Shown piece after piece: positions 49,882 to 56,875 of a stretch of 64,000 nucleotides of DNA (within the stretch, counting starts at the first letter, position 1; each line of letters opens with the position of its first letter). The notes beneath the pieces are model-generated. The model was not told the DNA's origin. It ran no database searches and saw only the letters and a list, made by a program, of their open reading frames with translations. Origin of the DNA: Streptomyces longisporoflavus (GTDB lineage: Bacteria > Actinomycetota > Actinomycetes > Streptomycetales > Streptomycetaceae); NCBI RefSeq assembly GCF_014649775.1, contig NZ_BMTR01000001.1, forward strand, positions 744,001 through 808,000. Direction: 5' to 3'. Position numbers and translations under genes: made by a program.

Positions 49882-49899
49882 CGGACCCGGCCGGGTCCG
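49882..49899 (-). terminator. Hairpin after the STAS operon
   Basis: CGGACCCGGCCGGGTCCG is an 18-bp perfect palindrome located 31 bp after the stop codon of the second STAS gene on the minus strand. With almost no loop it would need partial opening, but its position fits a terminator. Confidence 0.45.
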
Positions 49900-49929
49900 G
49901 GACGATGTCGTTGCGGACCTGACGGCGCT

Positions 49930-50388
49930 TCAGTCCCGCGGGGCTACCCGTGCTTGAGCCCGCACGGTGGTCTCACAGAGACGTTCCAGCTCGGGTGACA
50001 GGTGCAGCCGCAATTCGCCGCCGCGCCTGCGGGCCCGGTCGTCCATGGTCACAAGCAGCGCGGTAGTGGCGAGGCTCATCGAGGTCACAGCGATGAGATC
50101 CACATGGATGACCCGGCCGGGGTAGCTGGACAGGAGCTCGGCCAGACACCGCTCCAGGGCCCCGTCGGCGAACGTGCCCAGGGAGCCGGCCAGTCGCACC
50201 CCCAGCGGGCGGGAGGTGCGGCAGAGCCCTGGCCGGGCCGGCGAAGACAGCGACACTGCGAACGCTCCGGGGTCTGGGGAGCCGATGGCCGAGTACTGCT
50301 GCCATCCTCCTCCCCGCCGGCCGGGGCAAGGAACCCTCGTGCGCCGGGGGTTGCCCGGCGGCTTGGGGCGCTCAGCGGCGATTCTCAC
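49930..50388 (-). CDS. STAS-domain protein, 152 aa
   Basis: An Arg/Pro/Gly-rich N-terminal segment of about 55 residues precedes a STAS-like fold: CRTSRPLGVRLAGSLGTFAD, CLAELLSSYPGRVIHVDLIA, SMSLATTALLVTMDDRARRR and ELRLHLSPELERLCETTVRA. The conserved phosphorylatable Ser position reads VTSMSLA. The GTG start overlaps the stop of the preceding STAS gene (GTGA), so the two are translated as a pair. The role may be anti-sigma antagonism or its modulation. Confidence 0.78.
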   Translation of the reverse strand: MRIAAERPKPPGNPRRTRVPCPGRRGGGWQQYSAIGSPDPGAFAVSLSSPARPGLCRTSRPLGVRLAGSLGTFADGALERCLAELLSSYPGRVIHVDLIAVTSMSLATTALLVTMDDRARRRGGELRLHLSPELERLCETTVRAQARVAPRD

Positions 50389-50744
50389 GCCGGGGTGCGT
50401 TGCAGCGCCTCCGCCAGCGTGCGCACCACCCGAAAGGGCCCGGCGAGCCGCAGGACACGCACGGTGAGGGAGTGCGGGCAGACCACTTGCAGGTGCCCGC
50501 CACGGGCCTGGACGCGGCGGCGGGCACCGCACAGCAGATTCAGGCCCGAGGAGCCGAAGAACGTGGCGGGAGACAGATCGATCACGACGGACTCGCCGGG
50601 ATGGGTGCCCACCGCATCCAGCTCTGCGGCGATCTCGTCGACGACCGTCAGATCGATCTCTCCGGTCAGTTCGACAACCGTGTGACCGTGCGTTCGATAG
50701 ACGCGGGCAGGGCGGGAGAGGACGGGAACATGGTGCTGCGACAT
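50385..50744 (-). CDS. STAS-domain anti-sigma-factor antagonist, 119 aa
   Basis: Typical SpoIIAA/RsbV-like STAS: HTVVELTGEIDLTVVDEIAA, SVVIDLSPATFFGSSGLNLL (phosphoacceptor Ser in FGSSGL), CGARRRVQARGGHLQVVCPH and VRVLRLAGPFRVVRTLAEAL. In its unphosphorylated state it would bind an anti-sigma kinase and free an alternative sigma factor. No kinase or sigma gene is adjacent. GAGGTGATG precedes the ATG. It lies directly downstream of the gas-vesicle operon, in the same direction, 227 bp after gvpK. Confidence 0.9.
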   Translation of the reverse strand: MSQHHVPVLSRPARVYRTHGHTVVELTGEIDLTVVDEIAAELDAVGTHPGESVVIDLSPATFFGSSGLNLLCGARRRVQARGGHLQVVCPHSLTVRVLRLAGPFRVVRTLAEALQRTPA

Positions 50745-50970
50745 GGCGGCATCACCTCGGTGGGGCGGCTGCCTCGGATACCGGCAGGCAGGTCACGGAC
50801 AAGGACGCGAGCGGCCCAACCGGGGTCTGGGGAAACGCCGTTGCTGTGAACCTAGGTGCGCAGGAGGCCGCAAGAACGACGCCCTTGGCCCCAGTTCACT
50901 CAAAGGGGTGAAAGCGTCGAGTTCTGCTTGCCAGGGTCCGCGCCCCGAAGTGCGCGATCCGCGCAAGGGC

Positions 50971-50993
50971 CTCACTCCCGCGGCAGGAGTGAG
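50971..50993 (-). terminator. Hairpin at the end of the gas-vesicle operon
   Basis: CTCACTCC and GGAGTGAG pair around a 7-nt loop. The arm overlaps the gvpK stop codon, so the hairpin forms at the 3' end of the operon. No T-tract. The remaining 227-bp gap to the STAS gene shows nothing else I would name. Confidence 0.4.
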
Positions 50994-51250
50994 CCCAGTG
51001 GCCCGAGGTCCAGGTTCAGGTCTTCCGGGCGTACGCCGTGCTGGTCGCAGAGTTCCTGCATGCGCTGGTCGAGCAGCATGAGGGTGGTGCCGATCTCCTC
51101 GACCTGCGCGTCGCTCAGCCCGCCCTGTTCGACCCGGCGGATGGCCTGCCGCTCCATCAGCTGCCGCAGCAGCTCGACCACGGTCAGAACAAGGGCCACC
51201 AGGTCGCGCCCCATTTTCTCGGAGTCCAGGTCGACGCGTGATTCCGTCAC
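50972..51250 (-). CDS. gvpK: Gas vesicle protein GvpK, 92 aa
   Basis: GvpK pattern: VDLDSEKMGRDLVALVLTVV, ELLRQLMERQAIRRVEQGGL, SDAQVEEIGTTLMLLDQRMQ and a short C-terminus with LNLDLGPLGSLL. GvpK is an essential accessory protein in gas-vesicle assembly, without a known enzymatic activity. The GTG overlaps the gvpS stop (GTGA). It is the last gene of the cluster. Confidence 0.94.
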   Translation of the reverse strand: MTESRVDLDSEKMGRDLVALVLTVVELLRQLMERQAIRRVEQGGLSDAQVEEIGTTLMLLDQRMQELCDQHGVRPEDLNLDLGPLGSLLPRE

Positions 51251-51474
51251 AGCGGCCCCCCGTCGGACCAGGGCGCCGGCACCCGCTCGTTGACCGAGGA
51301 CAGCAGGGCGTGCAGCGACAGTCGTACGAGGGGCACGTCGGCGATGGCGATGACGAGGTCGCCGCTGACCACCACGCCGGTGGCAAGGACCCGGTCAAGC
51401 AGATCGACGAGCGGCACGCCGATGGGACCGGACAGCGGCTCCGGGCTGTCCCAGGGCACTACCTCCCTTTCCAC
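51247..51474 (-). CDS. gvpS: Gas vesicle protein GvpS (GvpA/J-type), 75 aa
   Basis: A short GvpA-family protein: GVPLVDLLDRVLATGVVVSG, DLVIAIADVPLVRLSLHALL and SSVNERVPAPW, the amphipathic helix-strand-strand-helix core that assembles into vesicle ribs or tips. It is more diverged than the main structural subunit. It lies 3 bp after gvpL and overlaps gvpK. Confidence 0.92.
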   Translation of the reverse strand: MEREVVPWDSPEPLSGPIGVPLVDLLDRVLATGVVVSGDLVIAIADVPLVRLSLHALLSSVNERVPAPWSDGGPL

Positions 51475-51477
51475 CCC

Positions 51478-52317
51478 CTACACCTCGCCGACGAAGGAGT
51501 AGGGGACCCACGGGCCGGACAGCTCGATCTGCGCGTCCGTGCGCTCGCGCAGCGTCCGTGTCATCCGCATGAGTTCGTCCACCCGCTCCTCGGCGACCAG
51601 GTAGGTGGCGTTGAGTACGTGCACGCGGTGGTCGCCCGTCAGGCTCGCGTCGTGGGTTCGCAGCCGGCGCGATGCCGCGGCGAGCTGCCGGAATTCGGCG
51701 TCCACGGACTCCGCGACGCTCAATGCTTCTTGACGGCGCCGCTCCCGGCCCTGGTGGACGCTGCGTTTGCGGTTCAGGTAGGCCAGCCCGGCGCCGGGAG
51801 CCGGGGCCTGGCGCGGTCCCGCACCGACGGCGACCGGACGCGCGGGTGTCGCGCCCGGTGCTTGCGGCGGCTTTTGGCGTCCATACACCTTCACACCCCA
51901 CTCGGCGTGATGCGCGATGCGCTTGAGCGCGCCGTGGAAGCGTTCCGCCTCGTCGTCCAGGACCCGGCGGGCCCGCTCGTCGTCGTGGTACAGCGTGGCG
52001 AGGGGCAGCGGGACCGCCGGGCCCCGGGCTGCCGCGGCGGACACCACTTCGTGGTGAGCGCGTGCGTACCGCTCGATCTCCTGCCGGTCGGACAGCCGCT
52101 GCTGCCAGACCTCGTCGGTGAAGTCGGCGGTCGGCACACTCTGGACCACGGCCGTCAGAGTGGCCGAGGACAGCAAGCGCAGCGGCGCACCACCGGGCAT
52201 ACCCGGCAGAGCGGTGAGATCGGCCGTGTTCATGGCACGGGTGTCGCGGCATACGGCGAACACGTAGGTGGCGGTCTGCGCGACGGGATCCTGTGCTCGG
52301 GGGCCGGGGTGCGTCAT
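51478..52317 (-). CDS. gvpL: Gas vesicle protein GvpL (GvpL/GvpF family), 279 aa
   Basis: GvpL/F family: TATYVFAVCRDTRAMNTADL, LLSSATLTAVVQSVPTADFT, AVPLPLATLYHDDERARRVL, EWGVKVYGRQ and the C-terminal ferredoxin-like HVLNATYLVAEERVDELMRM, then QIELSGPWVPYSFVGEV. A Pro/Ala-rich insertion (about residues 150-180) is typical of actinobacterial members. Its ATG overlaps the gvpJ stop (ATGA). Accessory factor for shell nucleation. Confidence 0.93.
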   Translation of the reverse strand: MTHPGPRAQDPVAQTATYVFAVCRDTRAMNTADLTALPGMPGGAPLRLLSSATLTAVVQSVPTADFTDEVWQQRLSDRQEIERYARAHHEVVSAAAARGPAVPLPLATLYHDDERARRVLDDEAERFHGALKRIAHHAEWGVKVYGRQKPPQAPGATPARPVAVGAGPRQAPAPGAGLAYLNRKRSVHQGRERRRQEALSVAESVDAEFRQLAAASRRLRTHDASLTGDHRVHVLNATYLVAEERVDELMRMTRTLRERTDAQIELSGPWVPYSFVGEV

Positions 52318-52709
52318 GGCTGCTGGTCCTCCGCCTGCTTGCTCGTCTTCGTCTTCCTGGTCTTCCCCGTGTCCGCTTGTCGGGCCGCGGGCGCGTCTAC
52401 GGATGCCTCGAGCGCCTCCAGGCGTTCACGCAGCTCACGGTTCTCGTCCTGGAGCGCATCGCGCGAGGCCCGTGAGCTCAGCGCCGGGTCGGTCTCCCAC
52501 CAGTCGATGCCCGCCTTCTTCGCGGTGTCGACGGACGCGACGAACAGACGCAGACGAATGGTGAGCAGTTCGATGTCGAGGAGGTCGATCTTGATGTCCC
52601 CGGCGATGACGATGCCCTTGTCCAGCACCCGTTCGAGGATGTCGGCCAGGTTGGTGCCGGCCGGACCGGGCACCGGCTGCCCGCCCGCCCTGAAGTCGAG
52701 GTCCGTCAC
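52314..52709 (-). CDS. gvpJ: Gas vesicle protein GvpJ, 131 aa
   Basis: The GvpA-like core NLADILERVLDKGIVIAGDI, KIDLLDIELLTIRLRLFVAS and VDTAKKAGIDWWETDPAL is followed by a coiled-coil/Lys-rich extension (DENRELRERLEALEAS, KTRKTKTSKQAE). The extension distinguishes it from the main rib protein and matches GvpJ, which is thought to sit at the vesicle tips. It abuts gvpZ within the same operon. Confidence 0.93.
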   Translation of the reverse strand: MTDLDFRAGGQPVPGPAGTNLADILERVLDKGIVIAGDIKIDLLDIELLTIRLRLFVASVDTAKKAGIDWWETDPALSSRASRDALQDENRELRERLEALEASVDAPAARQADTGKTRKTKTSKQAEDQQP

Positions 52710-53758
52710 CGTGCGGCCCCCCGGCGGCCCCTACGACTCGAACGCCGGGGCGGGGGAGGCTCCTCCTCTTCGTCCTCCTCGTCGTCCTCGCCGTCCTCAT
52801 CGTCTTCGTCTTCGTCCTCGAACTCGGCCTCGGGGTCCTCGCCGTCCCCGGCCTCTTCGCCGTCCTCCGCGTCCCACTCGTCCTCAAGCTCGTCGTCCTG
52901 GTCCCCGGCGTTCTCCTCCTCCTCTTGTTCCTCCCGTTCGACGGCGTCCTCGTGGGAGAGGACCACCTCGCCGTCACGGATTTCCCCGCGCCAGCCCTCG
53001 GGCTCCTCTTCGGTGAGCGTGACGTAACGCTGGAAGTGCTTGAAGTCCAGCCGCACGCGACGGCCCTGGGCGCGCCAGAGATTGCCGGTCTTCTCGAAGA
53101 ACCCGGAGGGGTAGTACTCCATGACCAGGACGACCCGTGTCAGGTTCGGCGCCAGTTCGTGAAAGCTGACGGCGCCGCGCGTGGTGCCCTTGGCGCCCTC
53201 CGAGGTCCACACGATCCGGTCGTCGGGCACCTGCTCCTGCACGGTGGCCTTGAAGCTGCGGGACGAGGGACCGACCTTGACCTTCCAGTCGCTCTCGGTC
53301 TCATCACTGGTGGAGACGTCGTTGACACCCTTGGCGAAGCTGCTGAACTGGTCGTACTGCGTCCAGGCGTTGTAGGCGGTGCGCAACGGCACGCCCACGT
53401 CGAGCACCTCGACGATGTTCATGAGCTTGCCGCCGCCGGATTTGCTCTTGCCCCCTCCGCCGCCCCCGAATGCTTCCTTCGCCTTGTCCACGACGGCGTC
53501 CTTGGCCCCTTTGGCCTTCTCCGACACGAATGCCTTCACCGGAGATTCCCCTTGGAGCACGCGCGAACCGACGGCGGGCAGCGAGCCGCCGTTCTCGGCC
53601 GCGTCGCTCAACTTCCCGGTCAGGTCGGTGAGTTTGCCGCCTGCCCTCTCGGCCCAGTCCTGGACCTGGGCACTGGCGAACTTGGACAGCTCATCCTTCA
53701 GCCGGCCGACCCCCGACTCCTCGGGAGCCGCGGACTCGTCCCTGTCGTTCTTTGCCAT
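52706..53758 (-). CDS. gvpZ: GvpZ-like SRPBCC protein with acidic tail, 350 aa
   Basis: The N-terminal third is helical and charged (RLKDELSKFASAQVQDWAER). The middle is a START/SRPBCC domain (NIVEVLDVGVPLRTAYNAWT, FSSFAKGVNDVSTSDETESD, VVLVMEYYPSGFFEKTGNLW, RRVRLDFKHFQRYVTL). The last 90 residues are almost pure Glu/Asp, ending with PPPPRRSSRRGRRGAAR. This layout and its position correspond to GvpZ of the Streptomyces gvp cluster. Function unknown; it may bind lipid or a hydrophobic shell surface. Confidence 0.85.
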   Translation of the reverse strand: MAKNDRDESAAPEESGVGRLKDELSKFASAQVQDWAERAGGKLTDLTGKLSDAAENGGSLPAVGSRVLQGESPVKAFVSEKAKGAKDAVVDKAKEAFGGGGGGKSKSGGGKLMNIVEVLDVGVPLRTAYNAWTQYDQFSSFAKGVNDVSTSDETESDWKVKVGPSSRSFKATVQEQVPDDRIVWTSEGAKGTTRGAVSFHELAPNLTRVVLVMEYYPSGFFEKTGNLWRAQGRRVRLDFKHFQRYVTLTEEEPEGWRGEIRDGEVVLSHEDAVEREEQEEEENAGDQDDELEDEWDAEDGEEAGDGEDPEAEFEDEDEDDEDGEDDEEDEEEEPPPPRRSSRRGRRGAAR

Positions 53759-53764
53759 GAGTGG

Positions 53765-54718
53765 CTACCTCCGCCGATCGGCGCGCTTGGGTGCTGCCCG
53801 CTTCGCTGATGCCGTCTTCTTGGCGGCGGACTTCTTCGCCGCCGACTTCTTCGCGGGGGCCGCCTTCTTCCCGGCGGTCTTCTTGGCCGCCGACTTCTTG
53901 GCCGGGGCGGTCTTCTTCGCCGGGGCGGCCTTCTTGGCTGAGGCCTGCTTCTTCGAGGGAGCTGCCTTCTTGGCCGGCGCCGTCTTCTTCGATGCGGCTT
54001 TCTTCGCGGGAGCGGACCTCTTCGAGGCGCTCTTCTTCGATGCGGCCTTCTTCGGCGGAGCCGGCTTGCGGCCCGATGACGACTTCTTCGCCGGGGGCGC
54101 CGTCTTCTTCGCGGAGGGGGACTTGCCAGGTGCTCGGGCCCTCTTGGCGGCAGGCGCGGAGGCCCTCTTGCGCCGGGTGCGCGGAGCAGGCGGCTGCTCT
54201 TCAGGCTCCTCGTCCTCCTCGTAGTCCCCTTCGTCCTCGTCCCCCTCGTAGTCCTCGTCCCCCTCGTCCTCGTCGTAGCCGCCGGCCCCGTCAGTCGGCT
54301 CGTCGTCGGGGTCTTCGTATGCGTCTTCGTCGTCGTCCTCGTCGTCCTCGTAGTCTTCTGAGTCCTCGTACTCGTCCTCGGGTTCTTCCTCCTCTTCCTC
54401 CGCCGCCTCCGAGAGCCGGGCCGTACGCTCACCCAGCGCGTCCGCCAGCGTGTGCATGCCTCTGTCGGCGGCGGCCGTCAGGGCCTGGCGACCGGCTCCG
54501 AGCACCTCGCCCCGGAGCTGTTCCTGCAACTCCGCGAACTGGGGGACCTCACCCAGCTTGCGCATGCCCTCGGCTGCCAGCTGCCGGGGTTCGAGCGGGA
54601 ACCTGCGTCCTGCCAGATAGGTGGCGACGGTCAGAGCGAGCCGGCCCTTCTTCGTCCGCCCCAGTACATATCCGCCCACCACGGCCGTGGCGAGCGCGAC
54701 TTTGCTCCGGTCATCCAT
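53765..54718 (-). CDS. gvpY: GvpY-like protein with acidic middle and histone-H1-like Lys/Ala tail, 317 aa
   Basis: Starts MDDRSKVALATAVVGGYVLG, a short hydrophobic helix that may touch the membrane or shell, then GMRKLGEVPQFAELQEQLRG. A long Asp/Glu/Tyr stretch follows (about residues 110-170), then about 130 residues of KKAAPAKK/KKSAAKKT repeats like histone H1 or HupS tails. Opposite charges suggest self-association. The position between gvpG and gvpZ matches gvpY. GAAGG 8 nt upstream supports the ATG at 54718. Confidence 0.83.
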   Translation of the reverse strand: MDDRSKVALATAVVGGYVLGRTKKGRLALTVATYLAGRRFPLEPRQLAAEGMRKLGEVPQFAELQEQLRGEVLGAGRQALTAAADRGMHTLADALGERTARLSEAAEEEEEEPEDEYEDSEDYEDDEDDDEDAYEDPDDEPTDGAGGYDEDEGDEDYEGDEDEGDYEEDEEPEEQPPAPRTRRKRASAPAAKRARAPGKSPSAKKTAPPAKKSSSGRKPAPPKKAASKKSASKRSAPAKKAASKKTAPAKKAAPSKKQASAKKAAPAKKTAPAKKSAAKKTAGKKAAPAKKSAAKKSAAKKTASAKRAAPKRADRRR

Positions 54719-54723
54719 GCCTG

Positions 54724-54978
54724 TCACCTTCTGTTTGTCGGCGTCGGGCCGGTCTGCGCGGCATACAGCCGGTCGAGCAGCCGCTCCTCTTCCACCTCGA
54801 ACTCGGCCAGGGAGATGTGTCCTTCGTCGAGGTCCTCATTGAGTGCGGCGAGTTGGGCGCGGATCACGCCCGGGTCATAGAGCTCGCGCTCGGCGGCGTC
54901 CTGAAGCCGTTCGGCGACCCACATCACGCCGCGCGCGGGCGCCAGCGGGAGGAGCAGCAACCCGGAGATCAGTCCCAT
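54724..54978 (-). CDS. gvpG: Gas vesicle protein GvpG, 84 aa
   Basis: MGLISGLLLLPLAPARGVMW opens the protein, followed by the helical VAERLQDAAERELYDPGVIR and LNEDLDEGHISLAEFEVEEE, the GvpG pattern. An accessory protein that works with GvpF/L in assembly. GGAG 7 nt upstream favours the ATG at 54978; the gvpF stop is 2 bp before it. Confidence 0.94.
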   Translation of the reverse strand: MGLISGLLLLPLAPARGVMWVAERLQDAAERELYDPGVIRAQLAALNEDLDEGHISLAEFEVEEERLLDRLYAAQTGPTPTNRR

Positions 54979-54980
54979 GC

Positions 54981-55751
54981 TCACGCTCCACCGGCAGCGA
55001 CCGGAGGGGTCGCAGGAGCCGCAGGATTCGCGGAGGCACCGACGAAGCTGTAGCAGGGCAGGGGCCCGGCGAGACGCAGCTCGACATGCTCCCGGTGTGC
55101 GGCGGCGAAACGTTCGGTGGTGGTGCGGAAGCGGTCGGCGTCCGACCGGCCGACGAGGAAGGACACGTTGAGCGCGCAGCCCTGGACGTCCGGCCCCGCA
55201 GCTGTCGCGCGTGCCATCGACGCGAGGTCGCGAAGGATCTTCCGCCCGGCCTCGGCAGCCCGGCGGGACAGGGCAGAGGCGACGGCCTGTCCCAGACGTA
55301 CGTCGGCCTCGTAGCCGGGACGCCGGCGTGCCTCGTCGCGCAGCCGGCGCACGGTGGAGTCGCCGGCCACCAGCGAGGCCAGGGAATCCCGGGCGGGCAG
55401 GGCCTTTACGTTGATCTCGACATGCCCCGCGAGTCGGTCCAGCGTGGCCAGGTGACTCGCCTCCGCGGCGGCCAGCTGGGCACGCAGCGCCTCCTCGTCC
55501 GGTGCCACCGCGCCGAAGCGCATGGGCAGGACCGGCCCGGCCTCCGCGAGCCCCGTCAGAAGGTTCTGGTGGGCCAGCAGATCACGGCGCCGGGCGCGCA
55601 GCTGTGCGGGGGCGGCGCTGACGACCGTGGCCACCGAGTCCGTCCCGACCGTGCGCAGTGCGGCGGGCGGGCTGCCCACCCCCGCGGCCCCCGGCGGCAG
55701 CGGGGTCCGGGCCCGCACGATCCCGTAGACGTACAGTCCGTCGGGCGACAC
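54981..55751 (-). CDS. gvpF: Gas vesicle protein GvpF (GvpL/GvpF family), 256 aa
   Basis: GLYVYGIVRARTPLPPGAAG, TVGTDSVATVVSAAPAQLRA and AHQNLLTGLAEAGPVLPMRF are the N-terminal GvpF module; EINVKALPARD, VQGCALNVSFLVGRSDADRF and LRLAGPLPCYSFVG are the C-terminal one. It binds the GvpA subunit during nucleation in studied systems. The GTG start lies 2 bp after the gvpA stop. Confidence 0.94.
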   Translation of the reverse strand: MSPDGLYVYGIVRARTPLPPGAAGVGSPPAALRTVGTDSVATVVSAAPAQLRARRRDLLAHQNLLTGLAEAGPVLPMRFGAVAPDEEALRAQLAAAEASHLATLDRLAGHVEINVKALPARDSLASLVAGDSTVRRLRDEARRRPGYEADVRLGQAVASALSRRAAEAGRKILRDLASMARATAAGPDVQGCALNVSFLVGRSDADRFRTTTERFAAAHREHVELRLAGPLPCYSFVGASANPAAPATPPVAAGGA

Positions 55752-55753
55752 GA

Positions 55754-56227
55754 TCAGGCCTCCGCTCTGCGGCGGCGGGGCGCGCCGCTACTGCTCTTGC
55801 GGGCGGGCGCACGACGCTTCCGGGGACGCTCGTACTGCTCCTCCGCCTCGTCCTCGTCATGCTCGTCGGAGCCGTCGGCGCCGACGACCTTGCGCACGGT
55901 GTCGCCGACGCTCTCCGCGGCGTCACGCACCTTGCGCTTGCCGATCTTCTTGGCGGCCCCGCCGCCGATCAGTTCGGGCACGGTGGTGCTGCCGGAGTCC
56001 CGTTCGAGGTCGAGGCGGTTGCACGCCTCGGCGAAGCGCAGGTACGTGTCCACGCTTGCCACGACTATGCGGGCGTCGATCTTGAGGATCTCGATGCCGA
56101 CCAGGGAGACCCGCACGAATACGTCGATCACCATGCCCCGGTCGAGGATGAGTTCCAGCACGTCGTAGAGCGTGCCGGCGCGGGGAGGGCACGGAGCGAT
56201 CTCGTCGGCGTAGGTCGTGGTCGTCAT
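55754..56227 (-). CDS. gvpA: Gas vesicle structural protein GvpA with Lys/Arg tail, 157 aa
   Basis: The GvpA fold is unmistakable: GTLYDVLELILDRGMVIDVF, VRVSLVGIEILKIDARIVVA and SVDTYLRFAEACNRLDLERD. Unlike the 70-residue cyanobacterial rib protein it has about 70 extra C-terminal residues (KKIGKRKVRDAAESVGDTVR, acidic stretch, ending RKSSSGAPRRRRAEA), as in other Streptomyces. GGAAGG places the start at the ATG at 56227 rather than at a GTG overlapping the gvpO stop. The extension could decorate the vesicle or bind nucleic acid. Confidence 0.93.
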   Translation of the reverse strand: MTTTTYADEIAPCPPRAGTLYDVLELILDRGMVIDVFVRVSLVGIEILKIDARIVVASVDTYLRFAEACNRLDLERDSGSTTVPELIGGGAAKKIGKRKVRDAAESVGDTVRKVVGADGSDEHDEDEAEEQYERPRKRRAPARKSSSGAPRRRRAEA

Positions 56228-56253
56228 GGGGGCCTTCCAGTGGTCGGACGAAA

Positions 56254-56285
56254 CTGGGTCACTCGTCAACTGGGTCACTCGTCAG
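56254..56285. repeat. 16-bp tandem duplication at the gvpO stop codon
   Basis: CTGGGTCACTCGTCAA is followed by CTGGGTCACTCGTCAG. Each copy encodes GACGAGTGA on the minus strand, so the gvpO stop region is duplicated just upstream of gvpA. Confidence 0.85.
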
Positions 56286-56595
56286 CGGCACCGCGCCGGT
56301 ATCGGCGAAGCCGGCGGTATTCCAGGAGTTCGCAGGACCGATCGAGCTGCACCTCGTAGGAGGCCAGCAGGCTCGTCGTGTCCGGGATGCGGGCCACTTC
56401 GAGGACATCCACGACGACGCACCAGCCGTCGTCGTCGGAGCGCCGCACCGCCGAGACGCCCTCGGTGCGGTGGCCGATCAGTCCTTCAAGGCTCTGGCAG
56501 GCGGCGCGGGCGGCGTACTCGGGCCCTTTGCGAGGCGCTGCTCTTCTCCGGGATGCCGTCGAGGAGCCCCCGGCCCGTGCATGTTGATCTGCCAT
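56275..56595 (-). CDS. gvpO: Gas vesicle protein GvpO, 106 aa
   Basis: The C-terminal two thirds match GvpO: AARAACQSLEGLIGHRTEGV, SAVRRSDDDGWCVVVDVLEV and RIPDTTSLLASYEVQLDRSC, then ELLEYRRLRRYRRG. The N-terminal part is a variable basic tail. It is the first gene of the cluster. The ATG at 56595 is chosen; a GTG at 56613 in frame is possible, and a 17-bp palindrome spans exactly between the two starts, so repressor binding would cover the translation start. Confidence 0.93.
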   Translation of the reverse strand: MADQHARAGGSSTASRRRAAPRKGPEYAARAACQSLEGLIGHRTEGVSAVRRSDDDGWCVVVDVLEVARIPDTTSLLASYEVQLDRSCELLEYRRLRRYRRGAADE

Positions 56596-56596
56596 G

Positions 56597-56613
56597 GTGA
56601 CAAGTCTTGTCAC
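56597..56613. promoter_or_regulatory. 17-bp palindrome at the head of the gas-vesicle operon
   Basis: GTGACAAGTCTTGTCAC has perfect 8-bp arms around one base and ends 1 bp before the gvpO ATG. It is the only palindrome of this quality in the 280-bp region before the operon, so it may be the operator for gvp expression. It also contains a possible GTG start. Upstream, 56727-56746 holds GGTACTCCGA/GGTACTCCGG, a 10-bp tandem repeat. Confidence 0.55.
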
Positions 56614-56875
56614 TGTCGGGCGCGCCGCATCTTGGGAGAGCCAGGGTGGGGAACGGCACCGGCATCGGCCGGCGCGTGCCGCGTCGGGTCGGCCGGGGCC
56701 GGACTGCTGTGTGCGAGGTGTTCCGGGGTACTCCGAGGTACTCCGGGGACCGGCTGTGGCACGCGTCCCCGCCGGGGGCGCCGTTGCGCGCGACCCGCGG
56801 GAGGGCGGGACGCGGTCCCGCGGAAAGACGGCACGGGAGCAGTCGTGCGACGACCGCCCCCGTGCCGCCGGCGTT

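Larger units (their letters stand above)
49337..49929. other. 593-bp intergenic region upstream of the betaine gene
   Basis: Near 49490-49530 is an AT-rich patch (minus strand CCATGTATACGACAGTTAAA) that may hold the betaine-gene promoter, giving a leader of about 160 nt. No known riboswitch consensus is recognised. The far end contains two strong RNA-folding signals, listed separately. Confidence 0.45.
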
